NCBI GenBank assembly: GCA_947494805.1
Contig: CANLWK010000004.1
Location: 62,001 to 126,000 of the forward strand
DNA: 64,000 nucleotides
DNA from: an uncultured Croceitalea sp.
Lineage (GTDB): Bacteria > Bacteroidota > Bacteroidia > Flavobacteriales > Flavobacteriaceae
Direction: 5' to 3'
Of the stretch, positions 19,266-27,387 are shown in pieces. The notes under the pieces were generated by a model that was not told where the DNA came from, ran no database searches, and saw nothing but the letters and a program-made list of their open reading frames with translations. Positions within the stretch are counted from its first letter, which is position 1; each line of letters opens with the position of its first letter. Made by a program: the position numbers and the translations under genes.

Positions 19266-20021
19266 ATGACCTCGGGTAAAAGCACATATCAAATCACGCT
19301 TAAAAACAGCTTAGGGTATATCCTTGGTATATCGTTATTACTCCTTGCCAGTTGCAAGGAAGTACAGCATCCATCATATCAAAAAGTAGCACACAGCGGG
19401 GCTTTAAGCACCATAATGTCAGGTGATTTGAGTGCTACCGCCTCTTTGGATACGCTTGCTGCAAAAGACCATCTTTATGCCTTGGGTGCTGTGGCGCAAC
19501 TAAAGGGGGAAATCCAGATTTTTGATGGTACCCCATTTATTTCAAGCGTCAATAAAAATGAAGTCGCTATTCACCCTGTATTTTCAAAGAAAGCCGCTTT
19601 GTTGGTCTATGCCGTAGTACCCTCTTGGAAAGAAATCAAAATTCCAGCAGCTATAGATACACAGGAAGCATTGGAAGCGTTCATAATTGATACGGCAGCG
19701 TCTTTGAAGATAGATACCAATGCGCCTTTTCCCTTTCTTATTGAAGGAAACGCTTCTTCACTCTCTTGGCATATCATTGATTGGCCCGAAGGTGATAGGG
19801 AGCATACACACCAAAAACACAAAGAGTCAGGTTTGAACGGGGTTTTGACCAATAAAGAAGTAAGTGTTCTTGGTTTTTATTCGGACAAACACAAAGGGGT
19901 ATTTACACACCATTCCACTAACCTGCATATGCACTTTAAAACCAAGGATGGCCTGTTGGCAGGTCATTTGGATGCTATTGAGGTTGGTGACGGAATGCGT
20001 TTAAAATTACCAAAGCGATGA
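19266..20021 (+). CDS. Acetolactate decarboxylase-like lipoprotein in the copper operon
   Basis: A 251-residue protein with a hydrophobic N-terminal segment ending in LLLASC (lipobox, Cys about 30). The mature region resembles alpha-acetolactate decarboxylase: HLYALGAVAQLKGEIQIFDG near the start, and GFYSDKHKGVFTHHSTNLHM then HF ... GHLD near the end, which supplies the clustered His residues that bind zinc in that enzyme. Being anchored outside the cytoplasm makes the classical metabolic role unlikely. The His-rich site may instead bind a metal. It ends in an ATGA overlap with copA, so it is translationally coupled to the copper ATPase. Confidence 0.75.
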   Translation: MTSGKSTYQITLKNSLGYILGISLLLLASCKEVQHPSYQKVAHSGALSTIMSGDLSATASLDTLAAKDHLYALGAVAQLKGEIQIFDGTPFISSVNKNEVAIHPVFSKKAALLVYAVVPSWKEIKIPAAIDTQEALEAFIIDTAASLKIDTNAPFPFLIEGNASSLSWHIIDWPEGDREHTHQKHKESGLNGVLTNKEVSVLGFYSDKHKGVFTHHSTNLHMHFKTKDGLLAGHLDAIEVGDGMRLKLPKR

Positions 20022-22525
20022 AGCATACCTATCACATACAAGGAATGACCTGTGATGGTTGCCGAAAGCACGTTGAAGAGTCGCTCAATGCCGTAAGCGG
20101 AGTACAAAATGCTACTGTTGATTTGGAAAAGAAGGAAGCCCTAATCGAAATGGAAAAGCATATTCCTCTAGAGACCTTCCAAAAAGCCTTAAAAGAAGAT
20201 GGAGGCAGCTACAGCATTCACAATGAAGAACAGCACCATCATCATTCAGAATCTAAAAAAGAACTGCAACCAAAGGGAAAAGGTAAAGGTACGTTCTACT
20301 GCCCAATGCATTGTGAAGGTGATAAGACCTATGACAAACCAGGTGATTGTCCCGTTTGTGGAATGGATTTGGTCGAAGAGCAAAGTCTATCAACCACTTC
20401 AGCAGAACACTGGACGTGCCCAATGCACCCAGAAATTATAAAAAATGAAGCAGGTTCCTGTCCTATCTGTGGAATGGATTTGGTGCCGATGCAACCCGAT
20501 ATTTCAGCAGAAGAAAAGAACTATAAAAAATTGTTGAAGAAGTTCTGGGTAGCGACAGCATTTACATTGCCTATTTTCTTAATTGCAATGAGTGAAATGC
20601 TAACCAACAATCCGTTGTATGATATACTACAACAGAAATATTGGAACTGGATACAGTTGATTTTATCCATTCCAGTAGTCTTCTATGCGACTTGGATGTT
20701 CTTTGAGCGTGCTTATCGGAGCATAAAGACTTGGAATCTGAATATGTTTACACTCATTGGTATAGGTGCAGGTGTGGCGTGGCTCTTTAGTGTAGTAGGA
20801 ATGTTTCTGCCCGATGTCTTTCCAGACCAATTTAAAACAGAATCAGGAACAGTACACGTCTATTTTGAAGCAGCTACCGTTATCTTGACCTTAGTACTAT
20901 TAGGCCAGTTATTAGAAGCCAGAGCACATAGTAAAACTAATTCAGCAGTAAAAGAATTATTGAAACTGGCACCAAACAAGGCCACAAAAGTTGTTGGTAG
21001 CGAAGAAATTGAAGTAAGCATTGATGCCATTGAATTGAACGATATTCTTAAAGTAAGGCCTGGTGATAAAATTCCCGTTGATGGCGTCATTACCGAGGGT
21101 GAAACCAGTATCGATGAATCTATGATTACTGGGGAGCCTATACCCGTAAACAAAACAAAAAATGATAGCGTAAGCAGCGGAACTATTAATGGCAATCAAG
21201 CCTTTTTAATGAAAGCTGAAAAAGTTGGCAGTGATACGTTGTTATCGCAAATCATTCAAATGGTAAATGATGCCAGTCGAAGTCGTGCACCTATTCAAAA
21301 TCTAGCAGATAAAGTATCAGGTTATTTTGTGCCAGTTGTCGTTATCATATCCATTATCACATTTATTGTTTGGGCTGTTTGGGGGCCCGAACCTGCCTAT
21401 GTCTACGCATTAGTAAACGCCATAGCGGTTTTAATCATTGCTTGCCCTTGTGCATTAGGGTTGGCAACGCCAATGTCTGTAATGGTCGGGGTGGGCAAAG
21501 GTGCCCAAAACGGTGTACTCATCAAAAATGCCGAAGCTCTCGAAAAAATGAATAAGGTCAATACGCTTATTGTGGACAAAACAGGAACAATAACGGAAGG
21601 AAAACCAACAGTTGAAAAGGTAGGAGCTTTTGAAGGTGGTTTCAATGAAAATGAGGTGTTGAGTTACATCGTATCATTAAACACCAATAGTGAACATCCT
21701 TTAGCAAAAGCAACGGTTAAATATGGAAAAGAGCATAGTGGAGATATACTAAAATCTACCAATTTCAGTGCAGTTACAGGAAAAGGAGTAGAAGCCGAAA
21801 TCAACGGTAAAAAAATAGCATTGGGAAATCCAAAAATGATGGAATATGCTAATGCTGAAATTACCATTAAAATGAAGGGAGAAGCTAAAACCTATCAAAA
21901 ACAAGGAAAAACAGTTTCCTATTTAGCTATTGATAAAAATGTGGTTGGTTATGTAGTGATAGGTGATAAGATTAAAGATACCAGTGCAAAAGCGATAAAA
22001 GAATTACAAAATAAGGACATTAATGTGGTAATGCTCACTGGTGATAATCACGATACGGCCCAAGCGGTGGCATCAGAATTAAACCTTGCAGATTTTAAAG
22101 CAAGTATGTTGCCCGAAGATAAATTAAAGGAAGTTGAGAAACTTCAAAACACTGGAAAAGTGGTGGCTATGGCAGGAGATGGTATTAACGATGCACCTGC
22201 ATTGGCAAAAAGCGATGTTGGCATTGCAATGGGAACAGGAACCGATGTCGCTATTGAAAGCGCAATGATAACTTTGGTAAAAGGTGATTTACACGGCATC
22301 GTAAAAGCACGTCATTTAAGTGATGTCGTAATGAAAAATATCAAGCAGAATTTATTCTTTGCATTGATTTATAACACTTTGGGTGTGCCTATAGCAGCAG
22401 GTGTGTTATTCCCATTTTTCGAGATTTTATTATCACCTATGATTGCAGCTTTAGCAATGAGTTTTAGCTCTGTATCAGTTATAGTCAATGCACTGAGATT
22501 AAGAACCAAAAAAATTGATAGTTGA
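20018..22525 (+). CDS. copA: Copper-translocating P1B-type ATPase (CopA)
   Basis: An 835-residue P-type ATPase. An N-terminal HMA domain has GMTCDGC (residues 9-15). Two heavy-metal-binding modules follow (YCPMHCEG...CPVCGMD about 93-122, and WTCPMHPE...CPICGMD about 133-160). The membrane domain holds the Cu(I) motif CPC (IACPCALGLATP). The actuator has TGE (MITGEP), the phosphorylation site is DKTGT, the nucleotide domain has SEHPLA, and the hinge is GDGIND. It exports Cu(I) from cytoplasm to periplasm, where the Cus pump takes over. Its start overlaps the preceding stop. Confidence 0.95.
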   Translation: MKHTYHIQGMTCDGCRKHVEESLNAVSGVQNATVDLEKKEALIEMEKHIPLETFQKALKEDGGSYSIHNEEQHHHHSESKKELQPKGKGKGTFYCPMHCEGDKTYDKPGDCPVCGMDLVEEQSLSTTSAEHWTCPMHPEIIKNEAGSCPICGMDLVPMQPDISAEEKNYKKLLKKFWVATAFTLPIFLIAMSEMLTNNPLYDILQQKYWNWIQLILSIPVVFYATWMFFERAYRSIKTWNLNMFTLIGIGAGVAWLFSVVGMFLPDVFPDQFKTESGTVHVYFEAATVILTLVLLGQLLEARAHSKTNSAVKELLKLAPNKATKVVGSEEIEVSIDAIELNDILKVRPGDKIPVDGVITEGETSIDESMITGEPIPVNKTKNDSVSSGTINGNQAFLMKAEKVGSDTLLSQIIQMVNDASRSRAPIQNLADKVSGYFVPVVVIISIITFIVWAVWGPEPAYVYALVNAIAVLIIACPCALGLATPMSVMVGVGKGAQNGVLIKNAEALEKMNKVNTLIVDKTGTITEGKPTVEKVGAFEGGFNENEVLSYIVSLNTNSEHPLAKATVKYGKEHSGDILKSTNFSAVTGKGVEAEINGKKIALGNPKMMEYANAEITIKMKGEAKTYQKQGKTVSYLAIDKNVVGYVVIGDKIKDTSAKAIKELQNKDINVVMLTGDNHDTAQAVASELNLADFKASMLPEDKLKEVEKLQNTGKVVAMAGDGINDAPALAKSDVGIAMGTGTDVAIESAMITLVKGDLHGIVKARHLSDVVMKNIKQNLFFALIYNTLGVPIAAGVLFPFFEILLSPMIAALAMSFSSVSVIVNALRLRTKKIDS

Positions 22526-23241
22526 TGGTTAAGAGAAAAACGGCAAAATGGATTCGGAAATCCCATAGATACCTCGGTATCTTTTTGGGACTTCAATTTT
22601 TGATGTGGACCATCAGTGGCATTTATTTCAGTTGGACAGATATTGATGCCATCCACGGCGACCACTTTAAAAATATGGAGCATCAGCCACAGGCCTTTAC
22701 AGGTTTGATAGCACCTTCCGAATTGAAACTGGAGAATGGAATCAATTCCATTGAAATCAGGGACATCAATAACGTGCCGTATTACTGGGTCAACCAAAAC
22801 CAACTCTTTAACGCTCTGGATGGAAAGGTAAAATCGTCCATCAATAAAGACGAAGCCCTGTACATCGCAGGGAATCGTATCAAAAAAGAACTTCAGGTCA
22901 ATGATGTAGCCTTTATTGAAAAAGTGGATACCCACCACGAGTACCGTGAAAAATTGTTGCCCGCGTATGTGATTTCCTATGAAGGACACGAAAACCTTAA
23001 AGCATACGTATCGGCGGTCGATGGAAAATTCCAGACTGTTCGCCATAGGGATTGGCGCATTTTCGATTTTCTATGGATGACCCATACGATGGATTATGAA
23101 GGTCGGGATGACTTCAATACTACAGTACTGAGAGCTTTCTCGCTATTGGGGTTGATTACCGTGTTGAGCGGTTTTCTACTCTGGTACATCAGCTCACCTT
23201 CGATACTAAAATTTAAAAAACGATTAAAAAGAAACCAATGA
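22525..23241 (+). CDS. PepSY-domain membrane protein
   Basis: A 238-residue protein starting at ATG 22525, which shares its A with the copA stop codon. It has a membrane helix near the N-terminus (YLGIFLGLQFLMWTISGIYF, preceded by the conserved RKSHRYLG), a periplasmic PepSY-like region and a C-terminal helix (LITVLSGFLLWYISS). This is a shortened relative of PepSY-associated membrane proteins that occur with metal uptake or efflux genes. It may pass electrons or assist copper handling at the membrane; function is not established. Confidence 0.75.
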   Translation: MVKRKTAKWIRKSHRYLGIFLGLQFLMWTISGIYFSWTDIDAIHGDHFKNMEHQPQAFTGLIAPSELKLENGINSIEIRDINNVPYYWVNQNQLFNALDGKVKSSINKDEALYIAGNRIKKELQVNDVAFIEKVDTHHEYREKLLPAYVISYEGHENLKAYVSAVDGKFQTVRHRDWRIFDFLWMTHTMDYEGRDDFNTTVLRAFSLLGLITVLSGFLLWYISSPSILKFKKRLKRNQ

Positions 23242-25004
23242 AAAAGAATAGCATTTTTATTGTAGTAGCAGCCATAGTGGGACTATTGGCAGGCTATCTA
23301 TTCTTCGGAAATTCAAGTCAGGAAAAAGCGGAAATGGAAATGCACGACCATTCGGCACATTCCGATACCGAAGTCTGGACGTGTTCAATGCACCCACAGA
23401 TTCGGCAATCCGAGCCAGGAAGTTGTCCTATCTGTAGTATGGATTTGATTCCTGCCGAAACAAGTGCGGACGGACTTTCCGAAGACCAATTCAAAATGAC
23501 CGAAAACGCAATGACCTTGGCCAATGTTCAGACCACTGTTGTGGGCAATGCTATGGGAAGCACCGAAAATAAGGTCTCCCTCTCAGGGAAAATTGCCATA
23601 AACGAAGAAGCCAATGCCATACAGGCCAGCTATTTTGATGGACGCATCGAGCGACTAAATGTAAACTATGAGGGTCAGGAAGTACGCAAAGGACAACTTT
23701 TGGCAACCATTTATTCCCCAGAATTGGTGGCTGCACAACAAGAATTGTTGACTGCTGCTTCTTTGAAGGAAACCCAATCAGAACTCTATAATGCCGTGCG
23801 CAATAAATTAAAGCTGTGGAAGCTTTCAGAAAAACAAATCAATGCCATTGAAACCTCTGGAAAGGTAACCGAGAACTTCCCCGTATATGCGACCGTATCG
23901 GGCACCGTAATGGAAGTGATGCGTGCCGAAGGGGATTATATCAAAAAAGGACAGCCCATTGCCAAGGTTAGTAACCTAAATACCGTTTGGGCGGCATTTG
24001 ATGCCTATGAAAGTCAGTTGTCCCAATTTAAAAAAGGGCAGCAAATTACTATTACCACGAATGCCTATCCCAATAAAACTTTTGAAGGTACCCTTTCATT
24101 TATAGACCCCATCTTGAACAATGCCACAAGAACCGTAATGGTTCGCACTACGCTCAATAATCGGGAAAATCTATTAAAGCCAGGAATGTTCGTGACTGCA
24201 CAGTTGGAAAATGGTGCGAACACAACGACTGATGAAAATTTATATGTTCCGTCAAGTGCGGTACTCTGGACAGGGGAACGCTCCGTAATCTATGTGAAAG
24301 CCAAAGCCGATGAGCCTGTTTTTGAGATGCGTGAAGTAATGGTCGGGGCAAAAAACGGAGAACAAGTAGAAGTCACCTTTGGTCTTAATGCAGGGGAAGA
24401 AATCGTGACCAATGGAGCATTTACCGTAGACGCTGCCGCCCAATTACAGGGCAAGAAAAGTATGATGAACAAATCAGGAGGCCGAACGACCACAGGACAC
24501 GAAGGGCATACAGGAATGCAGGAAGGTGATAAAATGGAAACAATGGAACATTCTATGAAAATGGAATTGCCCGAAGCTTTCCAAAGCACATTTAAGCAGG
24601 CATTACCTGCCTACCTTAAGATGAAAGATGCCTTTGTTACCAGTGATGCTGACCGTATTGCACAAGAAGCAAAAACCACTTTGCAAGGATTCAATAAACT
24701 GGACCAGTCCACTATCGGTAAAATGGAAAAGGGGCATTTAAATAAAAGTATTGAGATGCTGGAAGCCATTTCCAAAAATGAAGATTTAGAAAATCAACGT
24801 GCCCATTTTGTGATTCTCAATGAAAATTTGGTTGCGCTCGCCTCCAATCTGGAATCCTTGGAAGGAACGGTTTATGTACAACAATGCCCAATGGCCAATA
24901 CCAATAAAGGGGCCGTTTGGTTAAGTACAGAACAGGAAATACGCAACCCTTATTTTGGTGATGCGATGCTTACTTGTGGGAGTGTGATTGAGACGTTACA
25001 ATAA
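23238..25004 (+). CDS. cusB: CusB-type RND periplasmic adaptor fused to a DUF3347 domain
   Basis: A 588-residue membrane-fusion protein. A single N-terminal helix anchors it. A heavy-metal-binding module follows (WTCSMHPQ...CPICSMD, about 49-74). The adaptor core has lipoyl/barrel halves around a helical hairpin (IYSPELVAAQQELLTAASLK and YATVSGTVMEVMRAEGDYIKKGQP). After a Met/His-rich linker (about 405-440) comes a complete DUF3347 domain ending in the CPMANTNKGAVWLS and RNPYFGDAMLTCG signature. It couples CusA to CusC, and the extra domain probably delivers copper. Its ATG overlaps the preceding stop. Last gene of the copper operon. Confidence 0.92.
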   Translation: MKKNSIFIVVAAIVGLLAGYLFFGNSSQEKAEMEMHDHSAHSDTEVWTCSMHPQIRQSEPGSCPICSMDLIPAETSADGLSEDQFKMTENAMTLANVQTTVVGNAMGSTENKVSLSGKIAINEEANAIQASYFDGRIERLNVNYEGQEVRKGQLLATIYSPELVAAQQELLTAASLKETQSELYNAVRNKLKLWKLSEKQINAIETSGKVTENFPVYATVSGTVMEVMRAEGDYIKKGQPIAKVSNLNTVWAAFDAYESQLSQFKKGQQITITTNAYPNKTFEGTLSFIDPILNNATRTVMVRTTLNNRENLLKPGMFVTAQLENGANTTTDENLYVPSSAVLWTGERSVIYVKAKADEPVFEMREVMVGAKNGEQVEVTFGLNAGEEIVTNGAFTVDAAAQLQGKKSMMNKSGGRTTTGHEGHTGMQEGDKMETMEHSMKMELPEAFQSTFKQALPAYLKMKDAFVTSDADRIAQEAKTTLQGFNKLDQSTIGKMEKGHLNKSIEMLEAISKNEDLENQRAHFVILNENLVALASNLESLEGTVYVQQCPMANTNKGAVWLSTEQEIRNPYFGDAMLTCGSVIETLQ

Positions 25005-25084
25005 CCAACTTAGATTTTTATTAGGTAATAATAGTCAAAGATTAATGGCATATCAATTTCAAAATCCATAGTATCATAAAATTT

Positions 25085-25125
25085 ATTTAAGTATTTGCTT
25101 AAATAATTACATAATTATATTTTTG
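25085..25125 (+). promoter_or_regulatory. ArsR-type operator over a Bacteroidota promoter
   Basis: A perfect inverted repeat, ATTTAAG (25085-25091), 6-nt spacer, CTTAAAT (25098-25104), overlaps a TTTG (-33-like, 25094-25097). Exactly 20 bp later comes TATTTTTG (25118-25125), which fits the TAnnTTTG -7 consensus of this phylum. The ArsR start codon follows 15 bp downstream. A repressor bound to the palindrome would cover the -33 element, so the arrangement implies autoregulation. Confidence 0.75.
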
Positions 25126-25140
25126 CTCAAAACAAATTGT

Positions 25141-25512
25141 ATGAAACTTGAAATTAGCTGTACCAGAGCTGAAGCAGACCACCAACAAATTCTTCGCTGT
25201 AAGGAAGATTTGCACAAAACTGCTGATTCCATAGAGGATATAAGCAGATTGATGGCACTCGCTGGTAATGAAGTTCGTTTTAAAATATTGTTCTTGTTGC
25301 AAAGGGAGACTGAGTTGTGCCCTTGTGACTTTGCCGATATTTTGGAAATGAGCGTCCCAGCCGTCTCCCAACATTTACGTAAAATGAAGGATGCCAAAAT
25401 TATTGGTACCCGTAGGGAAGGTCAGACCATTTTTTACCACATATCTAAGAAGGACGAAGCTTTTTTGGCCGCTATTTTAAGTAATGTGAAATCAGAAAGA
25501 AAAATTGCATAA
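25141..25512 (+). CDS. ArsR/SmtB-family metal-responsive repressor
   Basis: A 123-residue winged-helix repressor; the ATG at 25141 is chosen over an upstream TTG. The DNA-recognition helix is SVPAVSQHLRKMKDAKI. The ELCPCDF segment at the start of the alpha-3 region is the classic ELCVCDL-like metal-sensing Cys motif, and an N-terminal Cys (ISCTR) may add a ligand. It heads the mercury-type cluster and most likely represses it until a thiophilic metal is bound. Confidence 0.9.
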   Translation: MKLEISCTRAEADHQQILRCKEDLHKTADSIEDISRLMALAGNEVRFKILFLLQRETELCPCDFADILEMSVPAVSQHLRKMKDAKIIGTRREGQTIFYHISKKDEAFLAAILSNVKSERKIA

Positions 25513-25513
25513 T

Positions 25514-26116
25514 ATGAAAAAGACGATAACATCCAACCAAGGTGCTTTTGCTGGCCTGTTTTCTGCGGTTGTGGCCTCTTTATGTTGTATTACCCCTGTT
25601 TTGGCTTTGTTTTCGGGTGCCACGGGTATTGCCTCCACCTTTTCTTGGATAGAGCCTTACAGGCCAGTTTTAATAGGCCTAACTCTTTTAATCCTTGGTT
25701 TTGCCTGGTATCAAAAATTAAAACCACGCCCACAGGATATTGATTGTGCTTGCGAGGATGAGAAGCCTAAATTCATCCAATCCAAAACATTTTTGTTTTT
25801 GGTGACCATTTTTGCGGGTGTGATGTTGGCGTTTCCTTATTACTCGCATTTGTTTTACCCCAACACAAGTGTTGACAAACAGGTCGTTTACGTCTCTGAA
25901 AATAATGTGGGTGAATTGAACTATTCCATCCAAGGGATGACCTGTGCAGGTTGCGAAGCCCATATTGAACACGAGGTCAACCAATTGGAAGGTATTTTGG
26001 AAGTGGATGCCAACTACGAAACATCCAGTGCTTTGGTAAAGTATGACAAGGGTAAGGTAACACCTGATGAAATAGCTACAGCCATTGGAAAAACTGGTTA
26101 TAAAATCGTTGAATAA
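25514..26116 (+). CDS. merTP: MerT-MerP fusion (mercuric ion transport protein)
   Basis: A 200-residue protein starting at ATG 25514. The first part is MerT-like: three membrane helices, with the Cys-Cys pair in helix 1 (ASLCCITPVLAL) and a cytoplasmic CACE pair that would relay the ion. The C-terminal part (about 133-200) is a MerP-like HMA domain with GMTCAGC. Family knowledge says this captures Hg(II) in the periplasm and brings it in for reduction. No merA reductase is present nearby, so the transported metal or its fate is uncertain. Confidence 0.85.
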   Translation: MKKTITSNQGAFAGLFSAVVASLCCITPVLALFSGATGIASTFSWIEPYRPVLIGLTLLILGFAWYQKLKPRPQDIDCACEDEKPKFIQSKTFLFLVTIFAGVMLAFPYYSHLFYPNTSVDKQVVYVSENNVGELNYSIQGMTCAGCEAHIEHEVNQLEGILEVDANYETSSALVKYDKGKVTPDEIATAIGKTGYKIVE

Positions 26117-26328
26117 TGGAAGTAATCCTAAAATCCACCGTTACCTGTCCAAACTGCGGTCATCAAAAAGAAGAAGAAATGCCGACAACGGCCTGCCAGT
26201 TCTTCTACGACTGTGAGAATTGCAAAGAAGTATTAAGACCCAAAGAGGGTGATTGTTGTGTGTATTGCTCGTACGGTACCGTAGCCTGTCCTCCTATTCA
26301 AGAAAATAAGGGATGTTGTAGTAATTAG
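26116..26328 (+). CDS. GDCCVxC-domain small cysteine-rich protein
   Basis: A 70-residue protein with the family-defining GDCCVYCSYG motif at about 46-55, a preceding CPNC pair, a CENC pair and a terminal CCSN. The Cys pairs suggest a small zinc-ribbon-like or soft-metal-binding fold. Its ATG overlaps the merTP stop by one base. Such proteins recur beside MerTP in Bacteroidota and Proteobacteria; a metal-buffering role is inference. Confidence 0.85.
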   Translation: MEVILKSTVTCPNCGHQKEEEMPTTACQFFYDCENCKEVLRPKEGDCCVYCSYGTVACPPIQENKGCCSN

Positions 26329-26335
26329 AGCTTGT

Positions 26336-26785
26336 GTGAATCCAAAATATACAATATCAAGAGCATTGCCTTTAGGTAGAATCCTAAGATTTGCTTTGGG
26401 TGTATTTTTTGTTTCTGAGGTCTGGCCTGTGTATATGGATGTAACGATTGACGGGGTATTAACCCGATTAGGTTGGGCTATTGGCCTGATGGCCATCTAC
26501 CTCTTACTGCATTTGTTCATTTTAAAATTTGCTCCTAAATTTAACAGCGTTATAGGTGCCATACTGGCGTTCGGCCCTTTACTGGCTGTTTTCTTTATTG
26601 GATATGGTGGTCCTGCTGCAACTGGAGCCTTAACTTATTTGGCCATAGCTTTACTTACAGCTGCAATACGAGGGGACGGAGGCTGCGAAGTAATGTCCGT
26701 TCCAGCATTGTTTACTGGAAAACATACACACTTGACCTGTTTATTGTTTTCACCCATTGATTGGTGCGAAGGTAAGTTTAGGTAA
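26336..26785 (+). CDS. Small integral membrane protein of the mercury-type cluster
   Basis: A 149-residue protein starting at GTG 26336, with about four hydrophobic helices. Charged or Cys-bearing features include DGGCEVMS near residue 117 and a C-terminal TCLLFSPIDWCEGKFR segment. It lies 7 bp after the GDCCVxC gene on the same strand. I do not recognise a named family. The context suggests a transport or accessory membrane role. Confidence 0.65.
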   Translation: MNPKYTISRALPLGRILRFALGVFFVSEVWPVYMDVTIDGVLTRLGWAIGLMAIYLLLHLFILKFAPKFNSVIGAILAFGPLLAVFFIGYGGPAATGALTYLAIALLTAAIRGDGGCEVMSVPALFTGKHTHLTCLLFSPIDWCEGKFR

Positions 26786-26797
26786 TATAGAATATTT

Positions 26798-26905
26798 ATG
26801 AATTATAAAATAGACAGTATACGGCCTTTTATCGGTGCCAAAGATTTTGAAGTATCAGAGGCTTACTACATAAATTTAGGTTTTTCAGCAATTCTGGTTG
26901 ATTAG
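26798..26905 (+). pseudogene. Truncated VOC (glyoxalase/bleomycin-resistance) gene fragment
   Basis: A 35-residue reading frame from ATG 26798 to TAG 26905. Its sequence (IRPFIGAKDFEVSEAYYINL) is the first strand and helix of a vicinal-oxygen-chelate domain. Normal members are about 120-150 residues, and nothing downstream continues the fold, so this is a remnant. Confidence 0.7.
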
Positions 26906-26926
26906 AACCTAGCTTTCCTTAGTTGG

Positions 26927-26969
26927 GCAATACTTACTTTGTGGGAGTGTAATTGAAACCCTAGATTAA
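26927..26969 (+). pseudogene. Remnant of the 3' end of a DUF3347 gene
   Basis: The bases from about 26927 to the TAA at 26967-26969 match, at DNA level, the closing segment of the CusB-DUF3347 gene (24959-25004). They encode ILT, then with one inserted T, CGSVIETLD and a stop. It is a scar of another DUF3347 copy, so the junction between the mercury-type and Fur-linked clusters is a past recombination point. Confidence 0.65.
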
Positions 26970-26972
26970 TAT

Positions 26973-27008
26973 TTGCACTACGGTTGCACTAAAATCTTTT
27001 TATCTTTG
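26973..27008 (+). promoter_or_regulatory. Direct-repeat operator candidate and -7 box before the DUF6660 gene
   Basis: TTGCACTA occurs twice, at 26973-26980 and 26984-26991, with an 11-bp period. A TATCTTTG (27001-27008) matches the TAnnTTTG -7 consensus immediately afterwards, ending only 4 bp before the ATG. The Fur-family protein encoded within the same cluster is the natural candidate to bind here. Confidence 0.45.
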
Positions 27009-27012
27009 CTTT

Positions 27013-27327
27013 ATGAAATTTCTAGCAATCATACTATCATTTTATTTCTTGGCACTACAAGTAGTACCTTGCAATGATGATGGAACTATTGCTGATGATT
27101 CCCAGGCTATTTCTGTAGTTGATTTTGACGGCGACCACGACCAAGATTGCGAACTTTGTTCCCCTTTTTGCCATTGTCATTGCTGTCACGCTCACGCAAT
27201 AAGCGCATTGAATTTCTTCGTAGAAATGGAACACCCATTAATAGATGGAGAGATTATTTCAAAAGAGTTGGGTATCTTTCAAGAAGTTTCACTTCGCATC
27301 TTGCAGCCTCCCCAAAATATTGGCTAA
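27013..27327 (+). CDS. DUF6660-like small cysteine/histidine-rich exported protein
   Basis: A 104-residue protein with an N-terminal signal segment (about 1-19). A remarkable metal-ligand cluster, CELCSPFCHCHCCHAHA, lies at about 46-62, preceded by acidic residues (DFDGDHDQD). The C-terminal half has the PLID and ILQPPQNIG features I recall from DUF6660 members, which sit just before TonB receptors and metal efflux genes. It is likely a periplasmic metal sensor or chaperone; the family name is from memory. Confidence 0.7.
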   Translation: MKFLAIILSFYFLALQVVPCNDDGTIADDSQAISVVDFDGDHDQDCELCSPFCHCHCCHAHAISALNFFVEMEHPLIDGEIISKELGIFQEVSLRILQPPQNIG

Positions 27328-27387
27328 ACTTCTCAGCGATATATAAATCGCCCCTCAAATTATTTAGTCAATTTATTCATAATATGT

